NCBI GenBank assembly: GCA_031291035.1
Contig: JAISLI010000038.1
Coordinates: 1-64,000 of the forward strand
From: Desulfovibrio sp.
Lineage (GTDB): Bacteria > Desulfobacterota > Desulfovibrionia > Desulfovibrionales > Desulfovibrionaceae
DNA: 64,000 nucleotides
Reading direction: 5' to 3'
Positions within the stretch are counted from its first letter, which is position 1; each line of letters opens with the position of its first letter. Below the pieces are notes generated by a model that did no database searches, had not been told where the DNA came from, and worked only from the letters and a program-made list of their open reading frames with translations. Shown here piece after piece: positions 8,882-16,136 of the stretch. The position numbers and the translations under genes are program-made.

Positions 8882-10213
8882 TCACGGGAGAAGTGTATTG
8901 GGCAGAAACATGGCGATCCCCGGAAAAAGCATGATCAGGACAAGACTGACGAGCATGATGAGAACAAAGGGCGTAATGGAGTTGTAAATGTCGTTGAGGG
9001 TAAGTTCTTTGGGCGCCATGGCCTTCATCATGAAAAGATTGTAGCCGAAAGGCGGCGTCATGTAGGCGATCTGGCAGGTGATGGTGTACAGCACGCCGAA
9101 CCAGACCATGTCAAAACCCATGGACCTGACCAGGGGGATATACAGGGGGGCGACGATGACGAGCATGGCGGTATCGTCCAGAAACATTCCCATGACCAGA
9201 AAGGACAACAGCATGACAATCAGCACCCCCCAGGGGCTCAGGCCCCACTCCCCCAGAAAGACATTCTTGATGGCGTGCACCGCGCCGAGGCCGTCGAATA
9301 CGGCCGAAAAGCACAGGGCGGCCATCATGACCCACATGAACATACAGCTCATGCTCAACGTCTGGATAAGGGCGACATGCAGCACCTTGCGCGTCAGGCG
9401 TTTCCTGATCGCGGCGGCGAGTGTGGACACCAGCGCGCCAACGGCCGCGCTCTCCACAAGGCTTGTTAAGCCTGTCAGAAAGCAGCCGGTCACGGAAATC
9501 ACAATCAACAGGGGGAGAAGGCCGGCCAGAAGAAGCCGGTATTTGGCGGCTCCGGGGATATTGCGTTCCTTGGCGGAAAGCGCCGGCCCCATGGCGGGAT
9601 TGAGCCGGCAGCGGATGACTATATACGCAATGATCAGAACGGCGATCATCAACGCCGGACCGACTCCCGCCAGCCAGAGATTGCTCACCGGCTGGCGGGC
9701 GATCATGCCGTAAAGCACCATGACCACGCTCGGCGGCATCATGATGCCAAGGGTGCTGCCCGCCTGGACAACGCCGGAAACCATGCGTTTGTCATAGCCG
9801 CGCTTGAGCATCTCCGGCAAGGCTATAGTGGAGCCTATGGCCATTCCGGCCACGCTCAGGCCGTTCATGGCGGAGATCGCCACCATCAGTATGACGGTGC
9901 CGATGGCCAGACCACCGGGCAACGGCCCCATCCAGACGTGAAACATCTTGTAGAGATCGTTTGCTATGCCCGATTCCGAGAGGATATACCCCATATAGAT
10001 GAACAGGGGCAGGGTGATCATCGGAAACCACTTCATCAGGGTAATGGTGGCGTTAAAGGAAATCTGCGTGCCGCCCGTTCCCCACAAAAAAGCCGCCGCG
10101 ACCGCCCCCACGAAACCTATCGCGCCGAAAACACGCATCCCGGTGAGCATGAGCAGCGCCATGCTCAAAAAAAGCAGGAGGGCTATGCCTTCATAAGAGA
10201 GCGTGAGCGGCAT
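8882..10213 (-). CDS. dctM: TRAP transporter large permease DctM
   Basis: A membrane protein with 11-12 hydrophobic segments that uses an ion gradient to import the ligand delivered by the binding protein. ATG 10213 with GGAGG nine bases upstream gives 443 aa. TRAP-M signatures include MPLTLSYEGIALLLFLSMALL at the start, SGIANDLYKMFHVWMGPLPGG, GSTLGIMMPPSVVMVLYG and DDTAMLVIVAPLYIPLV. It lies between dctQ and eutB, so the substrate is probably ethanolamine or a related amino alcohol (inference from context). Confidence 0.95.
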   Translation of the reverse strand: MPLTLSYEGIALLLFLSMALLMLTGMRVFGAIGFVGAVAAAFLWGTGGTQISFNATITLMKWFPMITLPLFIYMGYILSESGIANDLYKMFHVWMGPLPGGLAIGTVILMVAISAMNGLSVAGMAIGSTIALPEMLKRGYDKRMVSGVVQAGSTLGIMMPPSVVMVLYGMIARQPVSNLWLAGVGPALMIAVLIIAYIVIRCRLNPAMGPALSAKERNIPGAAKYRLLLAGLLPLLIVISVTGCFLTGLTSLVESAAVGALVSTLAAAIRKRLTRKVLHVALIQTLSMSCMFMWVMMAALCFSAVFDGLGAVHAIKNVFLGEWGLSPWGVLIVMLLSFLVMGMFLDDTAMLVIVAPLYIPLVRSMGFDMVWFGVLYTITCQIAYMTPPFGYNLFMMKAMAPKELTLNDIYNSITPFVLIMLVSLVLIMLFPGIAMFLPNTLLP

Positions 10214-10280
10214 GGATACAGCCTCCGTTTGCACCCCATCGGGAGTATTGGTTCAGGCGCGGACATTGGCTCGGCCATGG

Positions 10281-10898
10281 TCAGGCCCCGGCATGGGCAA
10301 GGTCGGGAACAAATTCGGGAACAGGGCGATCCGCCGCGATTTTTTCCCGCTCACTGGCTTCCAGCAGCAGCAGTTCGGGCACATCCATACCCAATACCAA
10401 CCCTCTGGAACGGGCTATGTCTTTGAAGAATTCCGAAACGGCCTGGAGCAGAGTGAGGGCAATGCCCAGAACCAGAACGCACTTGATGGGAGCTATGGGC
10501 GGGCCCCAGGCGGAATTGTTGTGCTGGTTGAATTCAAAGGAATAGATGGTGCTGGAAACGCTGCCGTAGAGCAGAAGGCCCAGGTAGGCCGCCAGGAACA
10601 GGAAGCTGAAGGCGTCCGCCCTGGCGCGTTTGCGCCAGCCCCAGCGGGAATAGAAAACGTCCATCCGGACATGGGAATTAAGCAGCAGGGCGAAGCCTCC
10701 GCCGAGGATGTAATAGGCCATCATGCTGAACTGGGCCATTTCCACGCCCCAAATGACCGGAGCATCAAAAAAATAGCGCGAAACGGCCGAGTACAGCAGA
10801 ATACCCATCATGACGAAAACAAGGCCCAACACTCCCTTTCCCACAAGCCGATTGAACGCATCCACATAACGCACATAGGTTTTGATGAAAGCAGGCAT
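10281..10898 (-). CDS. dctQ: TRAP transporter small permease DctQ
   Basis: ATG 10898 behind GGGAGAG gives 205 aa with four hydrophobic segments, the standard TRAP small-subunit topology. Typical features are VLGLVFVMMGILLYSAVSRYFF in TM1, PVIWGVEMAQFSMMAYYILGGGFALL in TM2 and HVRMDVFYSRW after it. It forms the membrane complex with DctM. A C-terminal cytoplasmic tail of about 45 residues is longer than usual. It lies in the dctP-dctQ-dctM-eutB-eutC operon. Confidence 0.93.
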   Translation of the reverse strand: MPAFIKTYVRYVDAFNRLVGKGVLGLVFVMMGILLYSAVSRYFFDAPVIWGVEMAQFSMMAYYILGGGFALLLNSHVRMDVFYSRWGWRKRARADAFSFLFLAAYLGLLLYGSVSSTIYSFEFNQHNNSAWGPPIAPIKCVLVLGIALTLLQAVSEFFKDIARSRGLVLGMDVPELLLLEASEREKIAADRPVPEFVPDLAHAGA

Positions 10899-10993
10899 GG
10901 CGCTCTCCCGTGTTTGGCTGCCGCCAGAACGGTTTGGCCTGGGAGTCGCGAAACGGAACTCCACGACCCCCAGGGCATTTCAGAAAAATTCTT

Positions 10994-12040
10994 TCAATAA
11001 CGGTATGGCCTTCCGGCTTTTTCCATGGTCTGGGCGTATTGTTTGAGTATGCCCACGACCTTGGCGCAACGGGAGCTTTTGGCAGCGACTTCGTCCCAGA
11101 ATTTCCGCGCCTCGTCCTCCACCTTTTTCCATTCATCATCGGGAATGCTGGTAAGCTGCATCTTGCTGCCGGTGACGCGGTAATGGGCTTCTCCCCACCA
11201 GTACCAGTGCTGCCGGTAGTAGTTTGAACTGTCGCAAGTGAGTTTGAACAGAGTTTTCAGATGTCCGGGCAGGGCGTTCCATTTGGCGGTGTTGGCGAAA
11301 TAGCTGCCGATCCAGGCTCCACAGATGTTGTTGGTAAGATAATATTTACAGACATCCGCCCAGCCGGAAGTATAATCCTCGGTAATGCCGGACCAGCAAA
11401 CACCGTCGAGCTCCCTGGTTTGCAGGGCTACCTGGATGTCTTCCCAGGGCAGGCTTACCGGCACCACCCCGAAGCGGCTCATGAACTTGCCGCCGCTGGG
11501 AAAGGAAAATACCCTTTTTCCTTTGAGATCGGCCAAGGATCTGACGGGAGTTGTGGTCGCGAAGTTGCAGGGATCCCACGCCCCCGCGCCGAGCCAGGTT
11601 ATGCCCCGTATTTCCGCATAAGCCTCTTCCCAGATCGCGTTCAGGCCCCAGTGCTCGAAAAGGGCGGGGACATCCAGCGAATACCGGGTGGCGAAAGGAA
11701 AGTAGGCTCCGAAAATGGCCACATCCGCCGGAGACGACATGGAATCCTCATCGCATTGGGCCGCATCAATGGTGCCGTCCTGCACGGCCCGGAACAGCTC
11801 GCTTGTCGGCACCAGTTGGTCCGAGGTATACAATTCTATGACCATCTCGCCATTGGCCGCCTTGTTGAAAGCCTCAATCTGCGGCTTGATGACGTGTTCC
11901 GCCAGGGCAGCGCCGGCATAGGTCTGCAGGCGCCACCTGACAGGCGCTGACGCGGCTTTGGCAAACGGCGTCGCGGCAACGGACGCCACCGCCGTGGCCG
12001 TCCCGATGCCGGCTTTTTTCAAAAAATCCCGTCTTCGCAT
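10994..12040 (-). CDS. dctP: TRAP transporter substrate-binding protein DctP
   Basis: 348 aa, beginning with a twin-arginine-type leader (RRRDFLKKAGIG, cleaved after AKA), so it is exported folded to the periplasm. The body follows the DctP fold: QIEAFNKAANGEMVIELYTSDQ, then LFRAVQDGTIDAAQ, the ligand-binding arginine region LKGKRVFSF, and VALQTRELDGVCW. The cluster with eutBC suggests ethanolamine as ligand, although binding proteins of this branch (with the WDPCNF insert) are often annotated for mannitol/chloroaromatics. It is the first gene of the operon and follows a leader with a terminator hairpin. Confidence 0.93.
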   Translation of the reverse strand: MRRRDFLKKAGIGTATAVASVAATPFAKAASAPVRWRLQTYAGAALAEHVIKPQIEAFNKAANGEMVIELYTSDQLVPTSELFRAVQDGTIDAAQCDEDSMSSPADVAIFGAYFPFATRYSLDVPALFEHWGLNAIWEEAYAEIRGITWLGAGAWDPCNFATTTPVRSLADLKGKRVFSFPSGGKFMSRFGVVPVSLPWEDIQVALQTRELDGVCWSGITEDYTSGWADVCKYYLTNNICGAWIGSYFANTAKWNALPGHLKTLFKLTCDSSNYYRQHWYWWGEAHYRVTGSKMQLTSIPDDEWKKVEDEARKFWDEVAAKSSRCAKVVGILKQYAQTMEKAGRPYRY

Positions 12041-12079
12041 ACTTCGCCTCCTCGGGCAGATTCACGATTGATGTCATGC

Positions 12080-12117
12080 AAAAAAAAGCTCTTCCCTGTG
12101 ACGGGAAGAGCAAAAAA
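12080..12117 (-). terminator. Terminator/attenuator hairpin in the dctP leader
   Basis: On the minus strand GCTCTTCCC and GGGAAGAGC form a perfect 9-bp stem around the 6-base loop GTCACA, directly followed by eight T. It lies about 40 bases upstream of the dctP ATG and downstream of a good -10/-35 pair, so it sits inside the operon leader. There is also a T-run on its other side, so it could work in both directions. It would stop transcription unless an antitermination mechanism acts. Confidence 0.8.
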
Positions 12118-12156
12118 TATACCATCTGGCATGCACGAATAATACTGTGTAATTAC

Positions 12157-12185
12157 ATTATAATTTATGAATGCCTTTTTGATAA
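12157..12185 (-). promoter_or_regulatory. Probable sigma-70 promoter of the TRAP-eutBC operon
   Basis: Minus strand: TTATCA at 12185-12180, 17-base spacer, and a perfect TATAAT at 12162-12157. Transcription would start near 12150, giving a leader of about 110 bases that contains the terminator hairpin. The -35 box is only 4/6. Confidence 0.55.
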
Positions 12186-12240
12186 ACAACAGAAATGTAA
12201 TTTTGTGCGGACAATTTACGACGTAAAGGAAGATTTCAGG

Positions 12241-12297
12241 GCGGTTCACGAATGAAACGGGTAAACCGCTCCGCAAGGATTTGCCGGCAAATCCTTT
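12241..12297 (+). repeat. Modular palindromic intergenic repeat, copy 2
   Basis: GCGGTTCACG and its partner GGTAAACCGC form one stem, followed by CTCCGCAAG and the perfect 18-base palindrome GGATTTGCCGGCAAATCC. It is almost identical in order and sequence to the copy at 34303. It lies between the leader of dctP and the end of the convergently placed small gene at 12296, so it may mark an operon boundary. Confidence 0.8.
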
Positions 12298-12589
12298 ATT
12301 CCAGCAAGCCCAAAAGCCGCGCCACGCGCAGTTCGTTCAGACCGGAATGGATTTCGACGATTTTCATGCTCTGCCGGCGGGAGTCTTCTTCAATGCGGGA
12401 AAGAGTCGCCCGCACTTCCTCGTTATCCAGATAACGCGGCGTTGCCGGAGCGTGTTCCTCCAGGGCCGGCGCGGCGCAGGCGTCCGTCGTGGGGGATTCC
12501 GCGACCGGCAACGTGCCGTTGATGCGTTCCTGAAATGTGGGGGAAAAAAGCCCGATGTCGTGATTGCGGATGCGAAGTTCCATATCCAT
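12296..12589 (-). CDS. Small hypothetical protein (97 aa)
   Basis: ATG 12589 has GGGAGGG seven bases upstream, and a second ATG follows two codons later. The protein is soluble, with a variable alanine/proline-rich middle and a charged helical C-terminal half (NEEVRATLSRIEEDSRRQSMKIVEIHSGLNELRVARLLGLL) likely to form a coiled coil. I do not recognise a family. It is downstream of the TPR gene on the same strand, about 125 bases away. Confidence 0.6.
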   Translation of the reverse strand: MDMELRIRNHDIGLFSPTFQERINGTLPVAESPTTDACAAPALEEHAPATPRYLDNEEVRATLSRIEEDSRRQSMKIVEIHSGLNELRVARLLGLLE

Positions 12590-12714
12590 GCCGTTGCCCT
12601 CCCTGATGTTGGGTAGAAAAGTATACCGCTCCGGAGATATGCATAAGATATGCCAAAAATGACAGCTTTGGGACAGGCTTCAAACTTGGCGCGCCGGGCG
12701 CGAGGGAGCGCCGG

Positions 12715-13347
12715 TCAGCCCTGTTCCCTGTGCGGGCGGAGTTCCTCAAGAAATTCCGGAGCGGGCTCAAAGCCGAATTTTATGGCCTTATCCACGGCTT
12801 CTATGGCCCTGGCGTATTCCTTCCGCTCAAAACAGGCGAGGGCAAGATTGTTCCAGGCGGGGGCGAAAGTGGGTTCGTCACGCAGCAGAGCCTCGCAGAG
12901 GGTTTCACACTCCCTGAAATTTCCTTTCATATAGTGCGCCGAGGCCAGACCGTTTCTGGCCTGGACAAACTTCGGATCCCACTTCAGGGCTTTCTCCAGG
13001 GCGCTGATGGCCTTGTCAGGCTCCCGGCGCTGCAGGTGGACAAAGGCCATGTTGCTCAGGGGCACGGCAAACCGGGGCCGGCAATTGGCGGCCTCCTCAT
13101 TGTAGCGCAGGCATCCGTCCAGATCTCCGCGCTGGAGACATATGCCGCCCAGTTGCACATAGGCCTCCGCGAGATGCGGTGAATTGCGCACGGCGTTCAG
13201 CAGGGCCTCCTCCGCGGCCGCGAAGTCCCGTTTCGAGAGCAGCGCGAGGCCAAGATTGTAATAATGACCGGCGCATTGATTGCCGGCGGCGATTTCGCCC
13301 TGCAAATCCGCAATGTATTCATCCACATCGTCATAACGCTCTTTCAT
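12715..13347 (-). CDS. Cytosolic TPR-repeat protein
   Basis: 210 aa with at least four consecutive tetratricopeptide units (HYYNLGLALLSKRDFAAAEEALLNAV, AYVQLGGICLQRGDLDGCL, PLSNMAFVHLQRREPDKAISALEKAL, AWNNLALACFERKEYARAIEAVDKAI). It has no signal peptide, so it is probably a cytosolic scaffold. The start codon ATG 13347 and its AGAGG site lie at the edge of a modular repeat. The same leader bases precede flgB, which may place the two genes under the same post-transcriptional influence. Confidence 0.85.
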   Translation of the reverse strand: MKERYDDVDEYIADLQGEIAAGNQCAGHYYNLGLALLSKRDFAAAEEALLNAVRNSPHLAEAYVQLGGICLQRGDLDGCLRYNEEAANCRPRFAVPLSNMAFVHLQRREPDKAISALEKALKWDPKFVQARNGLASAHYMKGNFRECETLCEALLRDEPTFAPAWNNLALACFERKEYARAIEAVDKAIKFGFEPAPEFLEELRPHREQG

Positions 13348-13492
13348 CAAAAATTCCTCTATGGTTTGAAACCCCTCCCTTCAGGGAGATTGCGGCTTGA
13401 CGCCCGGCAAGGCCGGGCATATCGCTCCGGTAGCGCTTTTCTTCAGGGAGGGGCAATCCGACCGGCTCCTGTCCGCCGGGCCGGAGTCGGTC
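13348..13492 (-). repeat. Modular intergenic repeat, copy 3 (overlaps gene ends)
   Basis: Reading minus, the copy ends with GGTTTCAAACC and AACCATAGAGGAATTTTTG immediately before the ATG of the TPR gene. Its body (plus strand CCCTTCAGGGAGATTGC, then GACGCCCGGC-N-GCCGGGC, CTTCAGGGAGG and CCTGTCCGCCGGGC) matches the copy at 50908 block by block. The upstream gene (13381-13905) runs into it, so its last 35 or so residues are repeat-encoded. Confidence 0.8.
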
Positions 13493-13905
13493 GGCGGATG
13501 GAGCCGGCTGTGGATTGAAACATCCGTGTCGCCCTCTTTTTGCGTCATCTCGTGATACCAGAGGCAAAAGTCGAAAATGCCCCGGTATGTCGCGTCATTG
13601 TTTACAATGCCGAGGGCGCAGTCCAGGGCTCCCCTGATGTAATCGCTTCCGTGGCCGTCCTGGTTCGCCGCGTCCCGCAGAAAGGCCCCGACAAGCCGCT
13701 CCGCGGCGTGTTTTGTGGTGTCGGCGCGCAGATCAGGAGGATCATTGGGCTTTTGGAACGGATCCCAATTTTCATAGCCGATGCGGTCTATGAACTTGCG
13801 CCGGCGCGGATTCATTTTTTCATAAATTTCACGCTTGCACGCTTCCAGCTTTTCGGCAAGCGGCCGGGGGTCGCGGAACAGGGAGGGAGGGGTCGCGCCG
13901 GGCAT
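13381..13905 (-). CDS. Hypothetical protein (174 aa) with repeat-derived C-terminus
   Basis: ATG 13905 follows AGGAGAAG and starts two bases after the YkgJ-like gene ends, so the two are co-transcribed. The first 130 residues look like a conserved soluble domain (EIYEKMNPRRRKFIDRIGYENWDPFQKPN, then LVGAFLRDAANQDGHGSDYI, and DATYRGIFDFCLWYHEM). I cannot name it. The last part (RSRSDCPSLKKSATGAICPAL) is encoded by the intergenic repeat, so the original stop codon may have been lost when the repeat inserted. Confidence 0.7.
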   Translation of the reverse strand: MPGATPPSLFRDPRPLAEKLEACKREIYEKMNPRRRKFIDRIGYENWDPFQKPNDPPDLRADTTKHAAERLVGAFLRDAANQDGHGSDYIRGALDCALGIVNNDATYRGIFDFCLWYHEMTQKEGDTDVSIHSRLHPPTDSGPADRSRSDCPSLKKSATGAICPALPGVKPQSP

Positions 13906-13907
13906 GT

Positions 13908-14576
13908 TCAGTCTTCTCCTTTTGCCGGGCCGGCGCCCAGATATGTTGCGTCGTAGTTGGTCAGCAAGGCCATGGAAAGGGGCACATACACCTCGTGCAA
14001 GGCTGAAAAGCGACTATTCACGGCCGCCGTTATATCGCGGCTCAGCTCGTCAAGGCGCGACTGAATTTTGTCCAGATGCACGGTGGGGTAGGCTTTGCCC
14101 TTTTCAAACCCGGAAAAACCGCATACGTGGGCCTGGCCGGCAATTGCCGCCGGCACGCCGTAAACGCGGCAGGTTATGGGGCGGGCCGCGTACAACAGGC
14201 AACGATTGTCGTCATCCAGCAGCGGGCAGGGAACTTTGAGCCCGGCCGCGCGGGCCAGGATGGCCGCGGGGGGCTCGCCGTTTTTTTCGGCCCGGTACAT
14301 GTCCCGTTTGAATCTGGTCAGGTCGCGGTCCGTCCGCGCCGCGCGCGCCATTATTGAGGATCGCCGCGGGCCGTGGTCAAAGGCGGCCAGAAAGGCGCGG
14401 TTGATGTACATGGCCTCCACAAGGGAGAGATCAAAGAGGGCATGGCAGCAGTCGCTGCATCCCTCCCGGCAGCGCACGAGGCCGGGGCTGTTTTCCCGCA
14501 CGCGGGCAAACAGGGAATCGGCCCTCCGCCGCAGTTGTTCGTAGGCTTCAAAAACGGCGCTCAAATCCGGAATCAT
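13908..14576 (-). CDS. YkgJ-type cysteine-cluster protein
   Basis: ATG 14576 behind GAGGGG gives 222 aa. The N-terminal CREGCSDCCHALFDLS and the later CPLLDDDNRCLLYAARPITCRVYG form the eight-cysteine pattern of the YkgJ/FliB-like zinc or Fe-S chelating family (PF03692). FliB-like members methylate flagellin lysines, but this size and sequence do not prove that role. It is downstream of a ferredoxin gene but separated by a terminator, and it is tightly linked to the 174-aa gene. Confidence 0.85.
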   Translation of the reverse strand: MIPDLSAVFEAYEQLRRRADSLFARVRENSPGLVRCREGCSDCCHALFDLSLVEAMYINRAFLAAFDHGPRRSSIMARAARTDRDLTRFKRDMYRAEKNGEPPAAILARAAGLKVPCPLLDDDNRCLLYAARPITCRVYGVPAAIAGQAHVCGFSGFEKGKAYPTVHLDKIQSRLDELSRDITAAVNSRFSALHEVYVPLSMALLTNYDATYLGAGPAKGED

Positions 14577-14586
14577 GGTTCCCCTC

Positions 14587-14620
14587 AAAAAAAGCCGCCG
14601 GGCGTGCTGCGTCCGGCGGC
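14587..14620 (-). terminator. Intrinsic terminator after the ferredoxin gene
   Basis: On the minus strand GCCGCCGG and CCGGCGGC form an 8-bp GC stem around an 11-base loop, directly followed by seven T. It lies between the ferredoxin stop and the start of the YkgJ-like gene, so the ferredoxin is probably made mainly from its own short transcript. Confidence 0.88.
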
Positions 14621-14646
14621 ATCAGAAGCGTGTACGCGCGCCTTGC

Positions 14647-14835
14647 CTAATTTTCTTCCACGCTGATGGCGTTTGACTCGCAAACCTCCACACAGGATTC
14701 ACAGCCAAGACACTCCTCGGCATTGACGGGTTCCGATTTGCCGTCCTTGATTTCATACACCTCAACGGGGCAAACGTCCACACACTCGCCGCAGCCCACA
14801 CATTTGTCCATATCGACATTCACCGTATAGCCCAT
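14647..14835 (-). CDS. 2x[4Fe-4S] ferredoxin (62 aa)
   Basis: ATG 14835 has an ideal GGAGGTCAT site. Two complete cluster motifs, CVGCGECVDVCP and CLGCESCVEVCE, fill this small acidic electron carrier of the clostridial/Desulfovibrio ferredoxin II type. The listed ORF starts eight codons earlier without support. Expected roles are low-potential electron transfer in the cytosol. It could feed nitrogenase, whose genes lie nearby, but it is not part of that operon. Confidence 0.95.
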   Translation of the reverse strand: MGYTVNVDMDKCVGCGECVDVCPVEVYEIKDGKSEPVNAEECLGCESCVEVCESNAISVEEN

Positions 14836-15007
14836 ATGACCTCCATAGGTATAATATTCCACCCGAAAACCGGAGCGACGAAGTCACTAGGTCAATGCTT
14901 ATCCGCAGTCCTTCCTTCTGTCAAGAAAAAGCCGTTCCGCGGCGCCAAAATTTTGTCTTTATTGAAGAAAGTACAATAATGCCTTGAAAATAAAAGCGTA
15001 ATTTCTA

Positions 15008-15023
15008 TGGAACGCTCCTTGCA
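15008..15023 (+). promoter_or_regulatory. Sigma-54 promoter of flgB-flgC-fliE
   Basis: TGGAACGCTCCTTGCA has the invariant GG (15009-15010) and GC (15021-15022) exactly ten bases apart and matches TGGCAC-N5-TTGCA well. Transcription would start near 15034. Flagellar rod/hook genes are commonly sigma-54 dependent in this group. Confidence 0.8.
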
Positions 15024-15040
15024 TGTTGCCGGATGGAATT

Positions 15041-15168
15041 AGAGCAGTTCAACTTTGAAAAAATTGGACTGCTTTGCAAGGATTTGCCGACAAATCCTTG
15101 CCGCGGGATTGTCGCAAGGCGGATTTACTCCGCGAAGGGAGAGGTTTCAAACCATAGAGGAATTTTTG
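15041..15168 (+). repeat. Modular intergenic repeat, copy 4, forming the flgB leader
   Basis: Order of modules: a stem AGCAGTTCAA / TTGGACTGCT, the palindrome GGATTTGCCGACAAATCC, a second dyad GCGGATTTACTCCGC, then GAAGGGAGAGGTTTCAAA. The final bases AACCATAGAGGAATTTTTG run directly into the flgB ATG. The element therefore forms most of the 5' untranslated region between the sigma-54 promoter and flgB and supplies its ribosome binding site. Confidence 0.8.
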
Positions 15169-15582
15169 ATGAAAAGTATGTTTGTCAGCCAGATAGGCCT
15201 GGTGGGCAAGGTCATGGACATGCAGTTGCAGCGCCAGAATGTGATAGCGGGCAACCTGGCCAATGTGGAAACCCCGAATTACAAGCCGCGTGAAATTGAG
15301 TTTGAAAACGAGCTTCAGGCGGCTTTGGGCCTTGATATGCGCGGCAGGATGAGCATCACGAGCAACGGGCACATGCCCGCGGCGTTTGACGCGAAAAATT
15401 TTGGGCCGGAATGGGACAAGCGCTTCAAGCCGCGTCAGATACATGGCGAGGATCGCGTCAATCTGGACAAGGAAATGGCGAAACACGCCAAAACGCAACT
15501 CCACTACAATGCCCTTACCCAGGTTATGACAAAGGCTTTTGAAGGACTCAACACGGTCATTCAGGACGGCAAGACGGCATAG
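15169..15582 (+). CDS. flgB: Flagellar basal-body rod protein FlgB
   Basis: 137 aa, proximal rod subunit exported through the flagellar type III system. The N-terminal motif QRQNVIAGNLANVETPNYK is the rod/hook signature, and the C-terminal half (HAKTQLHYNALTQVMTKAFEGLNTVI) gives the paired terminal helix. ATG 15169 is chosen over the listed upstream start because it follows AGAGGAATTTTTG and gives the family length. It is first in flgB-flgC-fliE. Confidence 0.96.
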   Translation: MKSMFVSQIGLVGKVMDMQLQRQNVIAGNLANVETPNYKPREIEFENELQAALGLDMRGRMSITSNGHMPAAFDAKNFGPEWDKRFKPRQIHGEDRVNLDKEMAKHAKTQLHYNALTQVMTKAFEGLNTVIQDGKTA

Positions 15583-15658
15583 CCCCGGAATGACGCCGCC
15601 CTTCGCGCGCGACCGGGGCGTTGCGGAACGTCCGGCCACAAGGACAAAGGAGAATATC

Positions 15659-16096
15659 ATGGACTTTATGACAGCTTTTGACATCAGCGCGTCGGGCCTC
15701 TCGGCGGACAGGACGCGCATAAACACCATCGCCATGAATCTGGCCAACGCCAAAACCACCCGCACGCCCGAAGGCGGCCCCTACCGGCGGCGCACGGTGG
15801 TGCAGGTGGCGACGGATGTGGACGATCCTTTTTCAGTGCACATGCGCTCAGCGCTGGACCGTGAACTCAAGGGAGTGCGCGTTCTCGGCGTCACAAGGGA
15901 CATGCGGCCCCTGCGTCAGGTGTATGACCCCGGGCATCCGGACGCCAATGCCGACGGTTATGTTTTTTACCCCGACATCAACGTGGTTGAGGAAATGGCC
16001 AATCTCATGACGGCCCAGCGCAATTACGAAGCCAACGTCACAACGGCCGAGGCAATCAAGGGGATGTACAACAAGGCCCTGGAAATAGGCAGATAG
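15659..16096 (+). CDS. flgC: Flagellar basal-body rod protein FlgC
   Basis: 145 aa rod protein. It begins MDFMTAFDISASGLSADR and has the rod signature NTIAMNLANAKTTRT. The C-terminus VVEEMANLMTAQRNYEANVTTAEAIKGM is the classic FlgC/FlgG terminal helix. ATG 15659 follows AAAGGAG, and the longer listed ORF starts inside flgB. It assembles with FlgB and FliE in the periplasmic rod. Confidence 0.96.
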   Translation: MDFMTAFDISASGLSADRTRINTIAMNLANAKTTRTPEGGPYRRRTVVQVATDVDDPFSVHMRSALDRELKGVRVLGVTRDMRPLRQVYDPGHPDANADGYVFYPDINVVEEMANLMTAQRNYEANVTTAEAIKGMYNKALEIGR

Positions 16097-16136
16097 CCTC
16101 GACCATTCACGTCGTACCAGGATTCGGGAGTGCGCC

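Noticed and set aside
12080-12117. ANTAR (EutV-type) target hairpin in the eut leader
   Set aside because: The loop GTCACA does not carry the A1/G4 pattern expected for ANTAR-recognised loops, and no matching second hairpin was found.
12040-12300. Adenosylcobalamin riboswitch upstream of the eutBC operon
   Set aside because: The leader is too short and has no B12-box-like sequence.
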